This document shows, one piece after another, positions 19,801 through 26,921 of a stretch of DNA of 64,000 nt. The DNA is from Gammaproteobacteria bacterium (GTDB lineage: Bacteria > Pseudomonadota > Gammaproteobacteria > Poriferisulfidales > Poriferisulfidaceae). Below the pieces are notes generated by a model. The model worked only from the letters and a program-made list of their open reading frames with translations, searched no databases and was not told the origin of the DNA. Position 1 is the stretch's first letter; each line of letters opens with the position of its first letter. The position numbers and the translations under genes were made by a program. The DNA is taken from NCBI GenBank assembly GCA_028819565.1, contig JAPPLD010000003.1:62001-126000 (forward strand), in the 5' to 3' direction.

Positions 19801-20146
19801 ACAGGATGACGAAGAGAAAGCCGACCGACCCGGTGGCAAAACCGATCCAGGTCAACGCCATCAGGGCGCATTCCGCAAGTTTGATGTGTCGAATTAGCCG
19901 GTGCCGCGGGAAATGATCAGCCAGTTTTCCGCCCAGGGCGGAGAACAGCAGGAAAGGCAGCAGGAAGATTCCGGCGGAGGCGGCAACCAGTTCTTCGCTT
20001 CCGAACCCGGCCAGTTCGGTAATGCGGTAGGTGATCAGGACGACCAGTGCGTTACGGAAGACGTTGTCGTTGTAGGCCCCGGTCAGTTGGGTAAAGAAGA
20101 AAGGGCCGAGCCGCCGTGTCAGTAACAGACGGAAGGTCGAAGGCAT
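16811..20146 (-). CDS. aas: Aas-like fusion: LplT-type MFS transporter, degenerate PlsC region, acyl-ACP/CoA synthetase
   Basis: The 1111-residue product is organised like MFS-Aas fusions that take up lysophospholipids and reacylate them. Residues about 1-420 are an LplT-like transporter (FFFTQLTGAYNDNVFRNAL). Residues about 640-1111 are an AMP-forming synthetase with P-loop TSGSEGEPKG at 772-781, GYGVTETSPA near 910 and the closing GSGKPDLRR. The middle (about 430-600) should be a PlsC acyltransferase, but its NHxSxxD catalytic motif is not visible; the region reads ARRGSAWVAWALAAT instead. Transport and fatty-acid activation look intact and acyl transfer is doubtful. It lies 14 bp after hisI. 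A FadD-like role for the synthetase half is the alternative. Confidence 0.85.
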   Translation of the reverse strand: MPSTFRLLLTRRLGPFFFTQLTGAYNDNVFRNALVVLITYRITELAGFGSEELVAASAGIFLLPFLLFSALGGKLADHFPRHRLIRHIKLAECALMALTWIGFATGSVGFLFVILFLTGLQSALFGPVKYAILPNLLSRAELLAGNAWVAVGTFISILAGSLTGTLVMGIPDAALWVPGILVVSAGAGYLASYRIPAQVPAGAGLRLSFEPFSETARIVREGLSQPRLAWLMLAISWFWMIGVGMLIQLPLFVRDVLAGNEQALAGALATFTVGIGLGALLCNRWLGGTARATLAPISAAALGAGFVLLSLVPPADAPLRGFTALLEDPQAVTALGILLGLAVAGGFYVTPLYTLVQQRAPEDRRARVIACNNILNSIFMALASATSIVIFQSGGTIVTVWLAMAATALVAALLLLHFTQGSFRHVLLWPIASVVLTTETPPPGSLVFARRGSAWVAWALAATIPGKLEIHVAPALLRRASLRLLACWVRLKPLDPAVLDDQWPGNQDEPTRTVLILPPSGPEGEATLLELMQTARERSGHPVEVASVSDPGIYMPRFYPRIRVGFENCPLPPRAADEPKALRRDAFKIYDLLCELEYRMHCRECTTLQSLYGATRRFGAGCPILADLERTLTYRQLLQAIHAVAQLLKQALPKAQDTVGILLPNAAATPITFFALHTLHRIPVMLNYTAGPANVASACRTAGLTHVVTSRQFVEKADLGGLADALAEDYTLLWLEDLRPQLNLGMKLKAAWRATRPPPKGDPSDPAVVLFTSGSEGEPKGVVLSHRNLQRNRCQVRAILNLTPQDHLLLCLPTFHSFALGVGLLLPLMAGLRCTLYPSPLHYKHIPELIREHSITVFFSTDTFLNGYGQAASPEDLQSLRLIVAGAEPLKSGTRKFWQERFGLTVHEGYGVTETSPAVSANTFVCNQPGSVGRLMPDIEARLEPLDDSQDTIGATRGRLFLRGPNVMSGYWMPGENRLLTPPEDGWHDTGDVAEFDDDGFLSLHGRAKRFAKIGGEMVSLAYVEQQVSEVWPEYRHIVCAVNHPTRGEQLVLITEHPEPDRSWLRQALGEQGVGELARPRLILPVEALPLLGSGKPDLRRAQELAVSVLH

Positions 20147-20160
20147 CGGCAGTGTGGGGG

Positions 20161-20631
20161 TTACAGGCGGGTCGGGTTTTCAGCGTCGCCGTAGACCTCT
20201 TCGGGGTCGAAGGTTTTCTCGCGTTCCAGATATTCCAGCGCCTGGCCGGCCGAATCTTCCGTCGGCACCTTGCGGTAAAAGCAGGAGCGATAGCCGACGT
20301 GGCAACTGGCGCCGGAGTCGGCAACCGTCACACGCATCCAGACCGTGTCCTGGTCGTCGTCGATGCGCAGTTCGCGCACTTTCTGCACCAATCCGCTGGT
20401 GGCGCCCTTGTGCCACAGGCATTGGCGGCTGCGGCTGTAGTACCAGGCTTCGCCGCTGCGGATGGTCCGCTCCAGCGCCTCGGCGTTCTGGTACGCGACC
20501 ATCAACACTTCACCGGATTCGTAGTCGGTGGTCACCACGGGGATCAGCCCGTTTTCATCGAATTTCGGGGCCAGTTGATCCCCTTCTTCGACCTGCTCGA
20601 CACTCTCCCGGGGAGAAAATAAAGAAGACAT
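20161..20631 (-). CDS. hisI: Phosphoribosyl-AMP cyclohydrolase
   Basis: This 156-residue protein contains the full HisI signature: [10 protein letters not shown] at 71-80, acidic magnesium-site residues in IDDDQDTVW, and the zinc site [13 protein letters not shown] around 106-118. It opens the purine ring of phosphoribosyl-AMP in step 3 of histidine synthesis. The PRA-PH (HisE) half is absent, so this is the monofunctional form. The frame is open much further upstream, overlapping cysS, but the ATG at 20631 gives the normal family N-terminus (SRESVEQ-like lead, then [17 protein letters not shown]). The gene sits alone between cysS and aas rather than in a his cluster. Confidence 0.93.
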   Translation of the reverse strand: MSSLFSPRESVEQVEEGDQLAPKFDENGLIPVVTTDYESGEVLMVAYQNAEALERTIRSGEAWYYSRSRQCLWHKGATSGLVQKVRELRIDDDQDTVWMRVTVADSGASCHVGYRSCFYRKVPTEDSAGQALEYLEREKTFDPEEVYGDAENPTRL

Positions 20632-20662
20632 TTTGCAAAGAAAAGCTTTTGAATTACACAGT

Positions 20663-22036
20663 CTACCGTACCCGCCGCCAGTGGCTGCCGTCTGCCAGGT
20701 CTTCCACCGCAATTCCGGCCTCCAATAGCTGATCGCGGATGCGGTCGGCCGCCGCGTAATCCCCACTTTCCCGGGCGGCTTGCCGCTCGGCCAGCAGGGC
20801 CTCGATCTCGGCATCGTCCAGGCTGCCGATCGTCGCGCCGGCGTGGAACCAATCCTCGGCCGCAGATCCGAACAAACCAAGCATCCGGGCGCCAGCGCAC
20901 AGCCGTCGGGCGGCTTCCGTGCGCTGCGTTCCCTGCAGATGAGCCAAGGCCGCTGCCTCGTGCCGCAGGCGCTGCAGGGCCAACGAGGTGTTGAGGTCGT
21001 CGAGCAGGGCCTGCAGGAATTCCGCATCCGGTTCGGTTCCATCGGGTTCCGGGCTTCCCGCATCCTGCCAGGCCCGGTACAGCCGGTCCAGGATCTGGCG
21101 CGCTTGGTGGAGCAGGTCATCCGTCCAGTCCAGCGGTTTGCGGTAATGCGCGTGCAGTAGGGCGAGACGCAGCAGTTCGCCCGGATGGTGATCGAGAAGT
21201 TCCCGGACTTGGCGCACATTGCCGATGGACTTGGCCATTTTTTCGCCGTCGACCGTGACGTAGCCGTTATGCATCCACAGCCGGACGAACGATTCGCCGG
21301 GGTAGGCGCAACAGCTCTGCGCGCGCTCGTTTTCGTGATGCGGGAATACCAGGTCTTGGCCGCCGCCGTGGATGTCGATGGTCGGGCCGAGATGGTGCGC
21401 GATCATGCACGAGCACTCTAGGTGCCAGCCCGGCCGGCCTCGCCCGAACGGGCTGTCCCAACCCGGTTGTTCCGGCGTCGAAGGCTTCCACAGTACGAAA
21501 TCCGCCGGATTACGCTTGTATTCGGCCACTTCCACTCGGGCCCCGGGGTGCATTTCCTCCACCCGCCGCCCGGACAGTTCGCCGTACCCGTCGAAACTGT
21601 CTACCGCGAACAGGATATGTCCGTCCGCTTCGTAAGCGTGACCCGAATCCAACAGGGTCTGGGTCATTTCCAGCATGGCCGGAATGGTTTCGGTCGCACG
21701 CGGCTCCAAGTCGACTTCCAAACTCCCAAGGGCGGCGCACACCTCGTGAAACGCTTCGATATAGCGGGCGGTCAGTTCGTCGTACCGGCAGTTCTCCTGT
21801 TCAGCCCGGTCCAGGATCTTGTCGTCGATATCGGTCAGGTTGCGAGCATAGACGACCTGGGGATAGAGAAAACGCAACACGTGGACGAGCACGTCGAACA
21901 CGACCAGCGGGCGGGCGTTGCCGATATGGATATGGTCGTAGACGGTGGGGCCGCAGACGTACAAGGTGACGCGCTTCGGGTCGAGCGGGGCGAAGGCAAC
22001 CTTCTTGCGGGTTGCGGTGTCGTACAGGTGGAGCAT
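20663..22036 (-). CDS. cysS: Cysteinyl-tRNA synthetase
   Basis: This 457-residue class I aminoacyl-tRNA synthetase charges tRNA-Cys. The ATP-site motif HIGN is at 37-40 ([13 protein letters not shown]) and the KMSKS-type loop reads EKMAKSIGN. The zinc-binding cysteine C28 ([10 protein letters not shown]) and the GWHLECS segment that senses cysteine are present. Length matches bacterial CysRS (about 460). It is 2 bp downstream of a small membrane-protein gene and 31 bp upstream of hisI, inside a minus-strand run of housekeeping genes. Confidence 0.96.
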   Translation of the reverse strand: MLHLYDTATRKKVAFAPLDPKRVTLYVCGPTVYDHIHIGNARPLVVFDVLVHVLRFLYPQVVYARNLTDIDDKILDRAEQENCRYDELTARYIEAFHEVCAALGSLEVDLEPRATETIPAMLEMTQTLLDSGHAYEADGHILFAVDSFDGYGELSGRRVEEMHPGARVEVAEYKRNPADFVLWKPSTPEQPGWDSPFGRGRPGWHLECSCMIAHHLGPTIDIHGGGQDLVFPHHENERAQSCCAYPGESFVRLWMHNGYVTVDGEKMAKSIGNVRQVRELLDHHPGELLRLALLHAHYRKPLDWTDDLLHQARQILDRLYRAWQDAGSPEPDGTEPDAEFLQALLDDLNTSLALQRLRHEAAALAHLQGTQRTEAARRLCAGARMLGLFGSAAEDWFHAGATIGSLDDAEIEALLAERQAARESGDYAAADRIRDQLLEAGIAVEDLADGSHWRRVR

Positions 22037-22038
22037 GC

Positions 22039-22362
22039 TCAGTCGCTCAGGCTGCGTTCCTGCAGATCGATCTCGCGCTGCTGTTCGCCGACGTGTCCGG
22101 CCAGGTAGAGGGCGATGGTGAGCGCTGCGGCGGTGCCGATCGCCATGGACTGCTGCCAGACCGAGGCCCCGCCGCTGAGGAGCCGCAAGAGCCAGAGCAG
22201 GCTCAGGTAGGCCAGATAGAAAAACCAGAATGCCACTGGCACCAACGCGGGATAAGGCGGATCGCTGAACTGGATCAGGTACAGGGCCGCCAGCGCCACG
22301 CCCACGGTCAGCAGGATGACCTGGGACAGGTAATTCGAAATGAGGGTGCGTAAGCGGGACAT
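22039..22362 (-). CDS. Small conserved-type membrane protein of unknown function
   Basis: This 107-residue protein is predicted to have three hydrophobic helices (about 15-32, 40-62 and 70-92), a short basic N-terminus (MSRLRTLISNY) and a charged tail. No family is recognised. It ends 2 bp before the cysS start, so it is probably co-transcribed with cysS as the first gene of the operon. No catalytic motif is apparent. It is probably a real gene because the coupling is tight and the hydrophobic pattern regular. Confidence 0.6.
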   Translation of the reverse strand: MSRLRTLISNYLSQVILLTVGVALAALYLIQFSDPPYPALVPVAFWFFYLAYLSLLWLLRLLSGGASVWQQSMAIGTAAALTIALYLAGHVGEQQREIDLQERSLSD

Positions 22363-22525
22363 CGGGTTAGAGACTAAAAACCACTCGTGTGTATCTCGAT
22401 TTTAGAGCAGAGATAGGTTCCCGGTTCTTTCGGCAGAGGCAAGAAATGCTGGAGGACGACGAGTTGGAACCGAAGAGAGCCATGCTGCTATGGGTACATC
22501 CGGACGACACCATGAAGTTGTAAGG

Positions 22526-22590
22526 CCATGCGGGTCGGATTCGAACCGACACTTCCGCTAGCAAGGCGTGTCTCTTTACCGATCGCATCA
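22526..22590 (-). other. Degenerate tRNA-like sequence (tRNA-Ser/Leu-like remnant)
   Basis: The minus strand carries a perfect T-arm (GTCGG, TTCGAAT, CCGAC; complement of 22534-22550) followed by CCGCATG, which pairs over five of seven positions with GATGCGA upstream. Between them, GGTAAAGAGACACGCC resembles the D-arm/anticodon junction of serine and leucine tRNAs. TTGCTA could be the loop of a GCU serine anticodon, but the 3' anticodon stem and variable arm do not fold. At about 64 bases it is too short for a working tRNA, so I read it as a tRNA remnant, perhaps from an integration event. Confidence 0.4.
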
Positions 22591-22704
22591 GGACCCTGCG
22601 CTTGCCCGACTTACGCGCCCCGCGTGATGCGATTCATTGGAGTTACCGCATGGCTCTGCTCAATTATAGATTGATTGCCTCTTTGGGTCATTCCAGGAGT
22701 CGGA

Positions 22705-22734
22705 TTGATACACTGGGCATCCACTCAATATTTT
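22705..22734 (+). promoter_or_regulatory. Putative darT promoter
   Basis: TTGATA (22705-22710) and TATTTT (22729-22734) are separated by 18 bp and lie about 55 bases before the darT start. No other promoter-like pair stands out in the gap. The call is by eye only. Confidence 0.35.
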
Positions 22735-22788
22735 CCTGATGCACTCCGAATCACTATGTGTCTTGGACTCAACGGATTGTAAGCAGCC

Positions 22789-23427
22789 ATGCTTTCTCCT
22801 CCCGACCCGAAGATATACCACATTGTCCATGTGGACCGCCTGTCTTCGATTATTGACAGTGGTTGTTTGTTGTGTGATTCGGAGGTGGAGGAAAGGCGAT
22901 TGCCGGGCACGACCATTGGCATTCCTGATCTCAAACAGCAACGTATGAGCAGAAGATTACACAGCCGTCCCGGACTGAGCGTCGGCGATTGCGTGCCTTT
23001 CTACTTTTGTCCGCGTTCCGTTATGCTTTACATCATCTACAGGGCCAATCGCCCAGGGCTTGTCTACCGTGATGGACAGGGCCCTATAGTCCACTTGGAA
23101 GCAGACTTCCGGGAAACGGTTGCTTGGGCCGAAGAGGAAAGGAGAAGGTGGGCGTTTACCAAATCCAATGCCAGTTCATTGTATTGTGAAGACTTCTGTG
23201 ATCTTGATCAATTGGATGAAATTGACTGGAATGCCGTCTCAGCACATGATTGGCATGACTGCAAGGAAAACAAGCAGGCAGAATTTTTGGTTGAAGGAGC
23301 GTTCCCATGGAAATTAGTGCAGCGTATTGGTGTATGCACTGAACAGATGGCGAAAGTGGCTCTCAGAGCAGTCCAATTTGCTCAGCACCGGCCAGCCGTC
23401 CAGGTTAACAAAAACTGGTATTATTGA
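22789..23427 (+). CDS. darT: DarT DNA ADP-ribosyltransferase toxin
   Basis: This 212-residue protein belongs to the DarT family (DUF4433). DarT uses NAD+ to ADP-ribosylate bases in single-stranded DNA, stalling replication; it acts as a toxin and in phage defence. Family hallmarks are KIYHIVHVDRLSSII at 8-22, RRLHSRPGLSVGDCVPFYF at 55-73, and KQAEFLVEGAFPW at 162-174, where E165 is the expected catalytic glutamate. Length is typical. The antitoxin gene starts 18 bp downstream behind a strong Shine-Dalgarno sequence, so the pair looks complete. The ATG at 22789 gives the usual short lead before the first strand. Confidence 0.93.
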   Translation: MLSPPDPKIYHIVHVDRLSSIIDSGCLLCDSEVEERRLPGTTIGIPDLKQQRMSRRLHSRPGLSVGDCVPFYFCPRSVMLYIIYRANRPGLVYRDGQGPIVHLEADFRETVAWAEEERRRWAFTKSNASSLYCEDFCDLDQLDEIDWNAVSAHDWHDCKENKQAEFLVEGAFPWKLVQRIGVCTEQMAKVALRAVQFAQHRPAVQVNKNWYY

Positions 23428-23445
23428 TATCAGGAGGTGGTCTGG

Positions 23446-24525
23446 ATGATTCAGTCCAAGATCGGCGACATTCTTGCCGAAGACGCGGAAGCCTTGGTCA
23501 ATACGGTCAACTGTGTTGGTGTCATGGGGCGCGGTATTGCATTGCAGTTCAAGAAAGCATACCCCCAAAACTTCAAGGCATATGCTGATGCTTGTGCGCG
23601 GGAAAAAGTACGATTAGGCCAGGTTTTCGTGCACGAGTTGAACCAGTCCGTCAATCCTCGTTATATCATCAATTTTCCGACAAAGAATCATTGGCGTGAT
23701 CACAGTCGGCTTGAGGACATTGAGGTCGGGCTGAAATCGTTGATCAAAGAAATTCAAGAACGAGACATTCGTTCAGTTGCTATTCCCCCTCTCGGTAGTG
23801 GACTTGGCGGTCTTGAGTGGGAGAAAGTACGTGTTTGCATTGAAAAGGCGTTAAGCGACTTGCATGACCTGCACGTGGTTGTTTTCGAACCAAATGAAGA
23901 CCGAGATCTTTCCGATAAGACACGCCAGGAAGGATCAATCAAAATGACCGCAGGCCGGGCGGCATTGGTAGGGCTGGTAAACCACTATTTAAGCAGTTTA
24001 CTTGACCCGTTTGTCACGTTGCTGGAAGTGCACAAGCTGATGTACTTTATGCAGGTCTCCGGAGAGCCTTTGCGGCTGAACTATAAAAAAGAAATTTATG
24101 GTCCATATGCCGAGAATCTGAGACACGTCCTGAAAGAAATAGAAGGCTATTTTTTGTTTGGCTATGCGGATGGCGGAGATGCGCCCAAAAAACGCTTGGA
24201 ACTTATTCCTGGAGCTGTAGAGCAGGCGCAAGCTTTTCTTGAAGGCTCTACAGAGACCCAACTACGCTTCAATAAAGTCGTTGATTTGGTTACGGGTTAT
24301 GAATCTGCTTTCGGATTGGAACTTATGGCAACAGTCCACTGGGTGTTGGAGGAAGAGAAACCTGAATCAATAGAAGATACCATTGAGCAGGTCTACGGGT
24401 GGAATGAGCGGAAGAGGAAATTTTCTAAGACTCAGATTGAATTCGCGGCAGCTAGGCTCAAAGACAAGGGGTGGGTTAGTAGTTCGGAAACTTTCTTTCG
24501 AGACCATAGCCTATTTTGCAATTAG
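23446..24525 (+). CDS. darG: DarG macrodomain antitoxin
   Basis: The product (359 residues) begins with a macrodomain (about 1-150: ALVNTVNCVGVMGRGIALQF, then IPPLGSGLGGLEW) that removes ADP-ribose from DNA and so reverses DarT damage. The C-terminal part (about 170-355, with PLRLNYKKEIYGPYAENLRH) matches the toxin-binding region of long DarG proteins. The ATG at 23446 was chosen over the upstream GTG because AGGAGG (23432-23437) lies 8 bases before it. Both catalytic and neutralising domains are present, so the DarTG system should be functional. Confidence 0.92.
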   Translation: MIQSKIGDILAEDAEALVNTVNCVGVMGRGIALQFKKAYPQNFKAYADACAREKVRLGQVFVHELNQSVNPRYIINFPTKNHWRDHSRLEDIEVGLKSLIKEIQERDIRSVAIPPLGSGLGGLEWEKVRVCIEKALSDLHDLHVVVFEPNEDRDLSDKTRQEGSIKMTAGRAALVGLVNHYLSSLLDPFVTLLEVHKLMYFMQVSGEPLRLNYKKEIYGPYAENLRHVLKEIEGYFLFGYADGGDAPKKRLELIPGAVEQAQAFLEGSTETQLRFNKVVDLVTGYESAFGLELMATVHWVLEEEKPESIEDTIEQVYGWNERKRKFSKTQIEFAAARLKDKGWVSSSETFFRDHSLFCN

Positions 24526-24571
24526 GGCCGAGTGTTAAAATATATAAACTTTCCTAGATGGATACAGCATA

Positions 24572-24772
24572 ATGGATCAGACCTATCGAGACGCGGTTAC
24601 ACGCATGGAAGAACTAGGGGTTGACCCCGAGTATGTTCTCGGTTGGCAAGGCGGCTATCTGGGTCACCCGACGCGAGAGGAGCAGCGCCTCACCGAAGCC
24701 TACCAGGCGGGATTTGAGGACGGTCAGGAAAAAGAAACCGGTAATTTCGGGAATTGGACGCGATCCAGATGA
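24572..24772 (+). CDS. Small conserved protein of unknown function
   Basis: This 66-residue protein has a pattern I recognise from small uncharacterised proteobacterial proteins: DAVTRMEELGVDPEYV, LGWQGGYLGHP, then EEQRLTEAYQAGFEDG. It is acidic and mostly helical, with no membrane segment or catalytic motif. It follows darG by 46 bp on the same strand, so it may be a passenger of the island. The conserved-looking GWxGGYLGxPxREEQRxTEAY core supports real coding. Function unknown. Confidence 0.65.
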   Translation: MDQTYRDAVTRMEELGVDPEYVLGWQGGYLGHPTREEQRLTEAYQAGFEDGQEKETGNFGNWTRSR

Positions 24773-24812
24773 ATCGGTTTGTGTTGTCGAGCACCTGAAA
24801 GCTCTGCAATAC

Positions 24813-25349
24813 ATGGAAAAAGTGAAAATGAGTAGCGTTTCAGTTGCTCAAGCAGCAGACATCTTCGGTGTGCAGAAGCCACACCTTTTCAAGATAATTA
24901 AACGCCTAGGCATAGAAACACATCAAGAGAAAAGTGATAGCACAGGTCCGCATAGGGGTGCGAAAATTGCCTTCATTTCTAAGGAAGACTTTGAGCGTTT
25001 GAAAGAATATTTAAAAGATTCCCACACGGAGAATGAACCTAGTTCTGTTGGCCCTTCACAAGGTGGAGTTTTCTATCTGATTCAGTTGGAGCCAGAACAT
25101 GATCCAACTCGCTTCAAATTAGGGTTTGCCTCTGATGTCTCCTCTAGGCTTCGGCAACACAAGACGGCAGCACCATATTCAAAAGTTGTCGGGATATGGC
25201 CCTGCAAACAACTTTGGGAGAAAACCGCAATTGAAAGTATAGCCAGAGGATGTGACAGAGTACACACGGAGGTGTTTCGTGGGAAATCTATCGAGATCGT
25301 GAGGGAGCGTTGTGAGGAATTTTTCGCGCTAATGCCATCTATTGATTGA
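24813..25349 (+). CDS. GIY-YIG-like (T5orf172/MUG113-type) nuclease-fold protein with N-terminal HTH
   Basis: The 178-residue product has an N-terminal helix-turn-helix-like part (SVAQAADIFGVQKPHLFKII) and a C-terminal GIY-YIG-like domain: VFYLIQLEP, then FKLGFASDVSSRLRQHK and a later glutamate in WEKTAIESIA. This matches the T5orf172/MUG113 branch, whose members are mostly uncharacterised DNA-associated proteins. The frame is open from 24621, but that part overlaps the previous gene and is not family-like. Starts at 24813 or 24828 both fit; neither has a strong ribosome-binding site. A nuclease or regulatory role is possible. Confidence 0.6.
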   Translation: MEKVKMSSVSVAQAADIFGVQKPHLFKIIKRLGIETHQEKSDSTGPHRGAKIAFISKEDFERLKEYLKDSHTENEPSSVGPSQGGVFYLIQLEPEHDPTRFKLGFASDVSSRLRQHKTAAPYSKVVGIWPCKQLWEKTAIESIARGCDRVHTEVFRGKSIEIVRERCEEFFALMPSID

Positions 25350-25391
25350 TTGTCACAACTTGTCACTGCAACAGACCGGACAAGATTTAAT
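25350..25391 (+). promoter_or_regulatory. Repeat-rich promoter/operator region upstream of brnT
   Basis: TTGTCAC occurs twice in tandem (25350-25356 and 25360-25366), and CTTGTC (25359-25364) is mirrored by GACAAG (25379-25384). TTTAAT at 25386-25391 could be a -10 box. BrnA-type antitoxins repress their own operon by binding inverted repeats, so these are candidate operators. Confidence 0.35.
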
Positions 25392-25411
25392 GTGGTAACA
25401 TCAAATCGTTC

Positions 25412-25679
25412 TTGATTGAATTCGACGAGGCGAAGCGTCTCGCGACCCTTGAATCCAGGGGACTGGACATGGCTCGGGCGGGGGGGAGTTTTTGAGGGCA
25501 CCACTCTGACTGATGAGGACGACCGGAGAAATTGTGGCGAGGCTCGCTTCATCACCATCGGGTTTCTTGATGGCAAGATGTTGGTTCTTGCCTGGACGCC
25601 TCGAGATGGCGCATATCGAATCATCAGCATGAGGAAAGCAAATGAACGGGAAAGAAAAAGGTACTCCAGAATTCTATGA
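25412..25679 (+). pseudogene. brnT: BrnT toxin gene, frameshifted at a G7 tract
   Basis: Two overlapping frames together encode a full BrnT RNase toxin. The first runs from a TTG at 25412 (LIEFDEAKRLATLESRGLD) and stops after the run of seven G at 25480-25486. The second continues GVFEGTTLTDEDDRR, then RFITIGFLDGKMLVLAWTPR and RIISMRKANERERKRY, all typical of BrnT. Removing one G restores a single frame. In the present sequence the toxin is truncated to about 28 residues and should be inactive. The tract could be a phase-variable site, a fixed mutation or a sequencing error. The intact antitoxin gene overlaps the 3' end. Confidence 0.85.
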
Positions 25680-26025
25680 TCCGGACGATGCCCCGGACCT
25701 TTCTCAAGGTGATTGGCCGGAGAGACTCTCCAAGGTGCCTGTACGCCACGGACCGCCTCCCATTGAAGAGTTGATGGCCGGAAGAGACCGTTCTGCATCC
25801 CGAAGCGTTGACCCGGAGGGAGCTTCGAACCCTCCCAAAAGTGACGGGCCGGAAAAAATTACGCGGGTGCGCCGCGGACGACCCCCTCTCGAAAAGCCGA
25901 AGGTGTCTACGACTATCCGCCTCTCACGTGACGTGATTGATCATTTCAAGTCTGGGGGGAAAGGCTGGCAGACGCGAATCGACCAGGCCCTTCGCGAATG
26001 GATCGGAAAGCGTGATGCTGCATAA
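25642..26025 (+). CDS. brnA: BrnA antitoxin (elongated)
   Basis: This 127-residue protein ends in a ribbon-helix-helix-like domain typical of BrnA: GRPPLEKPKVSTTIRLSRDV, then HFKSGGKGWQTRIDQALREW. It binds BrnT and the operon promoter. It is longer than the roughly 80-100 residues usual because the N-terminal linker appears duplicated. A DPDDAP...GDWPERLSKVPVRHGPPP unit (about 13-41) is followed by a similar DPEGAS...DGPEKITRVRRGRPP unit (about 57-83). The start overlaps the brnT 3' end by 38 bp, the usual arrangement. The antitoxin looks intact although its toxin is broken. Confidence 0.85.
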   Translation: MNGKEKGTPEFYDPDDAPDLSQGDWPERLSKVPVRHGPPPIEELMAGRDRSASRSVDPEGASNPPKSDGPEKITRVRRGRPPLEKPKVSTTIRLSRDVIDHFKSGGKGWQTRIDQALREWIGKRDAA

Positions 26026-26034
26026 GCGGCAAAG

Positions 26035-26595
26035 CTATGTCCCACCTGCAACCAGGCCGCGGAGAACCCGCCGCAACGCAGTCGCAAACTTTGGCGCCTC
26101 GCGATCGATGACGTAAGTGGCGATCCATTCCTGATCCTTTTCTCCCATGCTGCAGGCCACCGCATCGCCGAGTTCCCGGCACAGCGCGAATCCAGGGCCC
26201 TCTTTTTCGGACCACTGACAGCTGGCATAGGCTTCGGTTTGCGCATCGAGTTGTTCGATGAAGCGGGCCGCATGCTCCCCCGGGCCGTCGCATTCCAACC
26301 GGTTGTCCTGCATCAGCGCGGCCAGGTGCCTGGCCAGCGAGGGAATCAGCCGGGCGCGCTCTTCGTCGGGCAGTCGTGACTGGGTTTCGCGGTCGACCAG
26401 GTGCACGCCAAAGATCGCAAACTGCGCGATGACGTCCAGCCGCTGCGACCAGTCGGCGGTTTCGAACCCTTCGTTCTCAAGCGCCAGCAGGGCATCGCCG
26501 GCAAGCCGCCAGATATTGACCGACAGGGCGCTGGCCGTCTGGTCTGCGCTTCGCGGCGTTTCACGCTGGTTCCAGTGTCGGGAAAGTCGGGGCAT
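26035..26595 (-). CDS. Hypothetical helical protein
   Basis: This 186-residue, largely alpha-helical soluble protein has no motif I recognise. Its N-terminus is basic (MPRLSRHWNQRETPRS). The middle is rich in leucine and acidic residues (ALLALENEGFETADW, DEERARLIPSLARHLAALMQ), and the tail ends RRVLRGLVAGG. It converges with brnA (9 bp apart) and diverges from parD. Coding is supported by length, codon regularity and absence of a better frame. Function unknown. Confidence 0.55.
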   Translation of the reverse strand: MPRLSRHWNQRETPRSADQTASALSVNIWRLAGDALLALENEGFETADWSQRLDVIAQFAIFGVHLVDRETQSRLPDEERARLIPSLARHLAALMQDNRLECDGPGEHAARFIEQLDAQTEAYASCQWSEKEGPGFALCRELGDAVACSMGEKDQEWIATYVIDREAPKFATALRRVLRGLVAGGT

Positions 26596-26671
26596 GGCAG
26601 GACTCTGGCAGGAATTGTGCTAATCCGCACCAATAGTATGATACTTTCGTAACTTCTTGGAGGCCGTTCTT

Positions 26672-26887
26672 ATGGGTACAACCCGCAAGATAATCACCGC
26701 CGGACAGTTTACCAATGACAGCGAATATGTCCGTGATCCGATACGTCGCGACCAGGCAAACCAAGCCGATATTGAGGCGATCCGTGCCGCACTGATCGAG
26801 GGCGAGGAAAGCGGCGATCCACAGCCGTTTGACAGTCGCCAGTTCAAGCAAGAAATGGCGGTCAAACATGCCGGCAAAATCCGCTGA
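26672..26887 (+). CDS. parD: ParD-type antitoxin (orphaned)
   Basis: This 71-residue protein has the ParD pattern: a ribbon-helix-helix N-terminus (ITAGQFTNDSEYVRDPIRRD) and a C-terminal toxin-binding helix (DIEAIRAALIEGEESG, PFDSRQFKQEM). It would neutralise a ParE gyrase toxin and repress its own promoter. The ATG at 26672 is preferred because GGAGG (26659-26663) lies 8 bases upstream. The toxin gene that should follow is cut to about 18 codons, so the antitoxin has no local partner. Proline in the usual YVRDLIRRD helix is a further oddity. Confidence 0.8.
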   Translation: MGTTRKIITAGQFTNDSEYVRDPIRRDQANQADIEAIRAALIEGEESGDPQPFDSRQFKQEMAVKHAGKIR

Positions 26888-26921
26888 ATACAGGCTTGTC
26901 CCGAGAGCAAGAGAAGACAGG
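26868..26921 (+). pseudogene. ParE toxin remnant (5' end only)
   Basis: An ATG overlapping the parD 3' end opens a frame reading MPAKSAEYRLVPRAREDR, a good match to the first strand and helix of ParE-type toxins. It then runs, without a stop, into the next gene's coding sequence. The remaining roughly 80 residues of ParE are missing. This looks like a deletion that joined the toxin start to downstream DNA. The remnant is too short to be toxic. Confidence 0.65.

Larger units (their letters stand above)
22363..22788. other. 426-base intergenic region at the left edge of the accessory island
   Basis: No protein gene is supported here. The stretch holds a degenerate tRNA-like sequence on the minus strand and a possible darT promoter, annotated separately. 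Short open frames crossing the tRNA-like part look accidental. This is the junction between the cysS operon and the toxin-antitoxin island. Confidence 0.6.

Noticed and set aside
20632-21219. N-terminal extension of the hisI frame and the HisIE possibility
   Set aside because: The extension lies within cysS and looks like an out-of-frame reading. No HisE domain follows the HisI part either.
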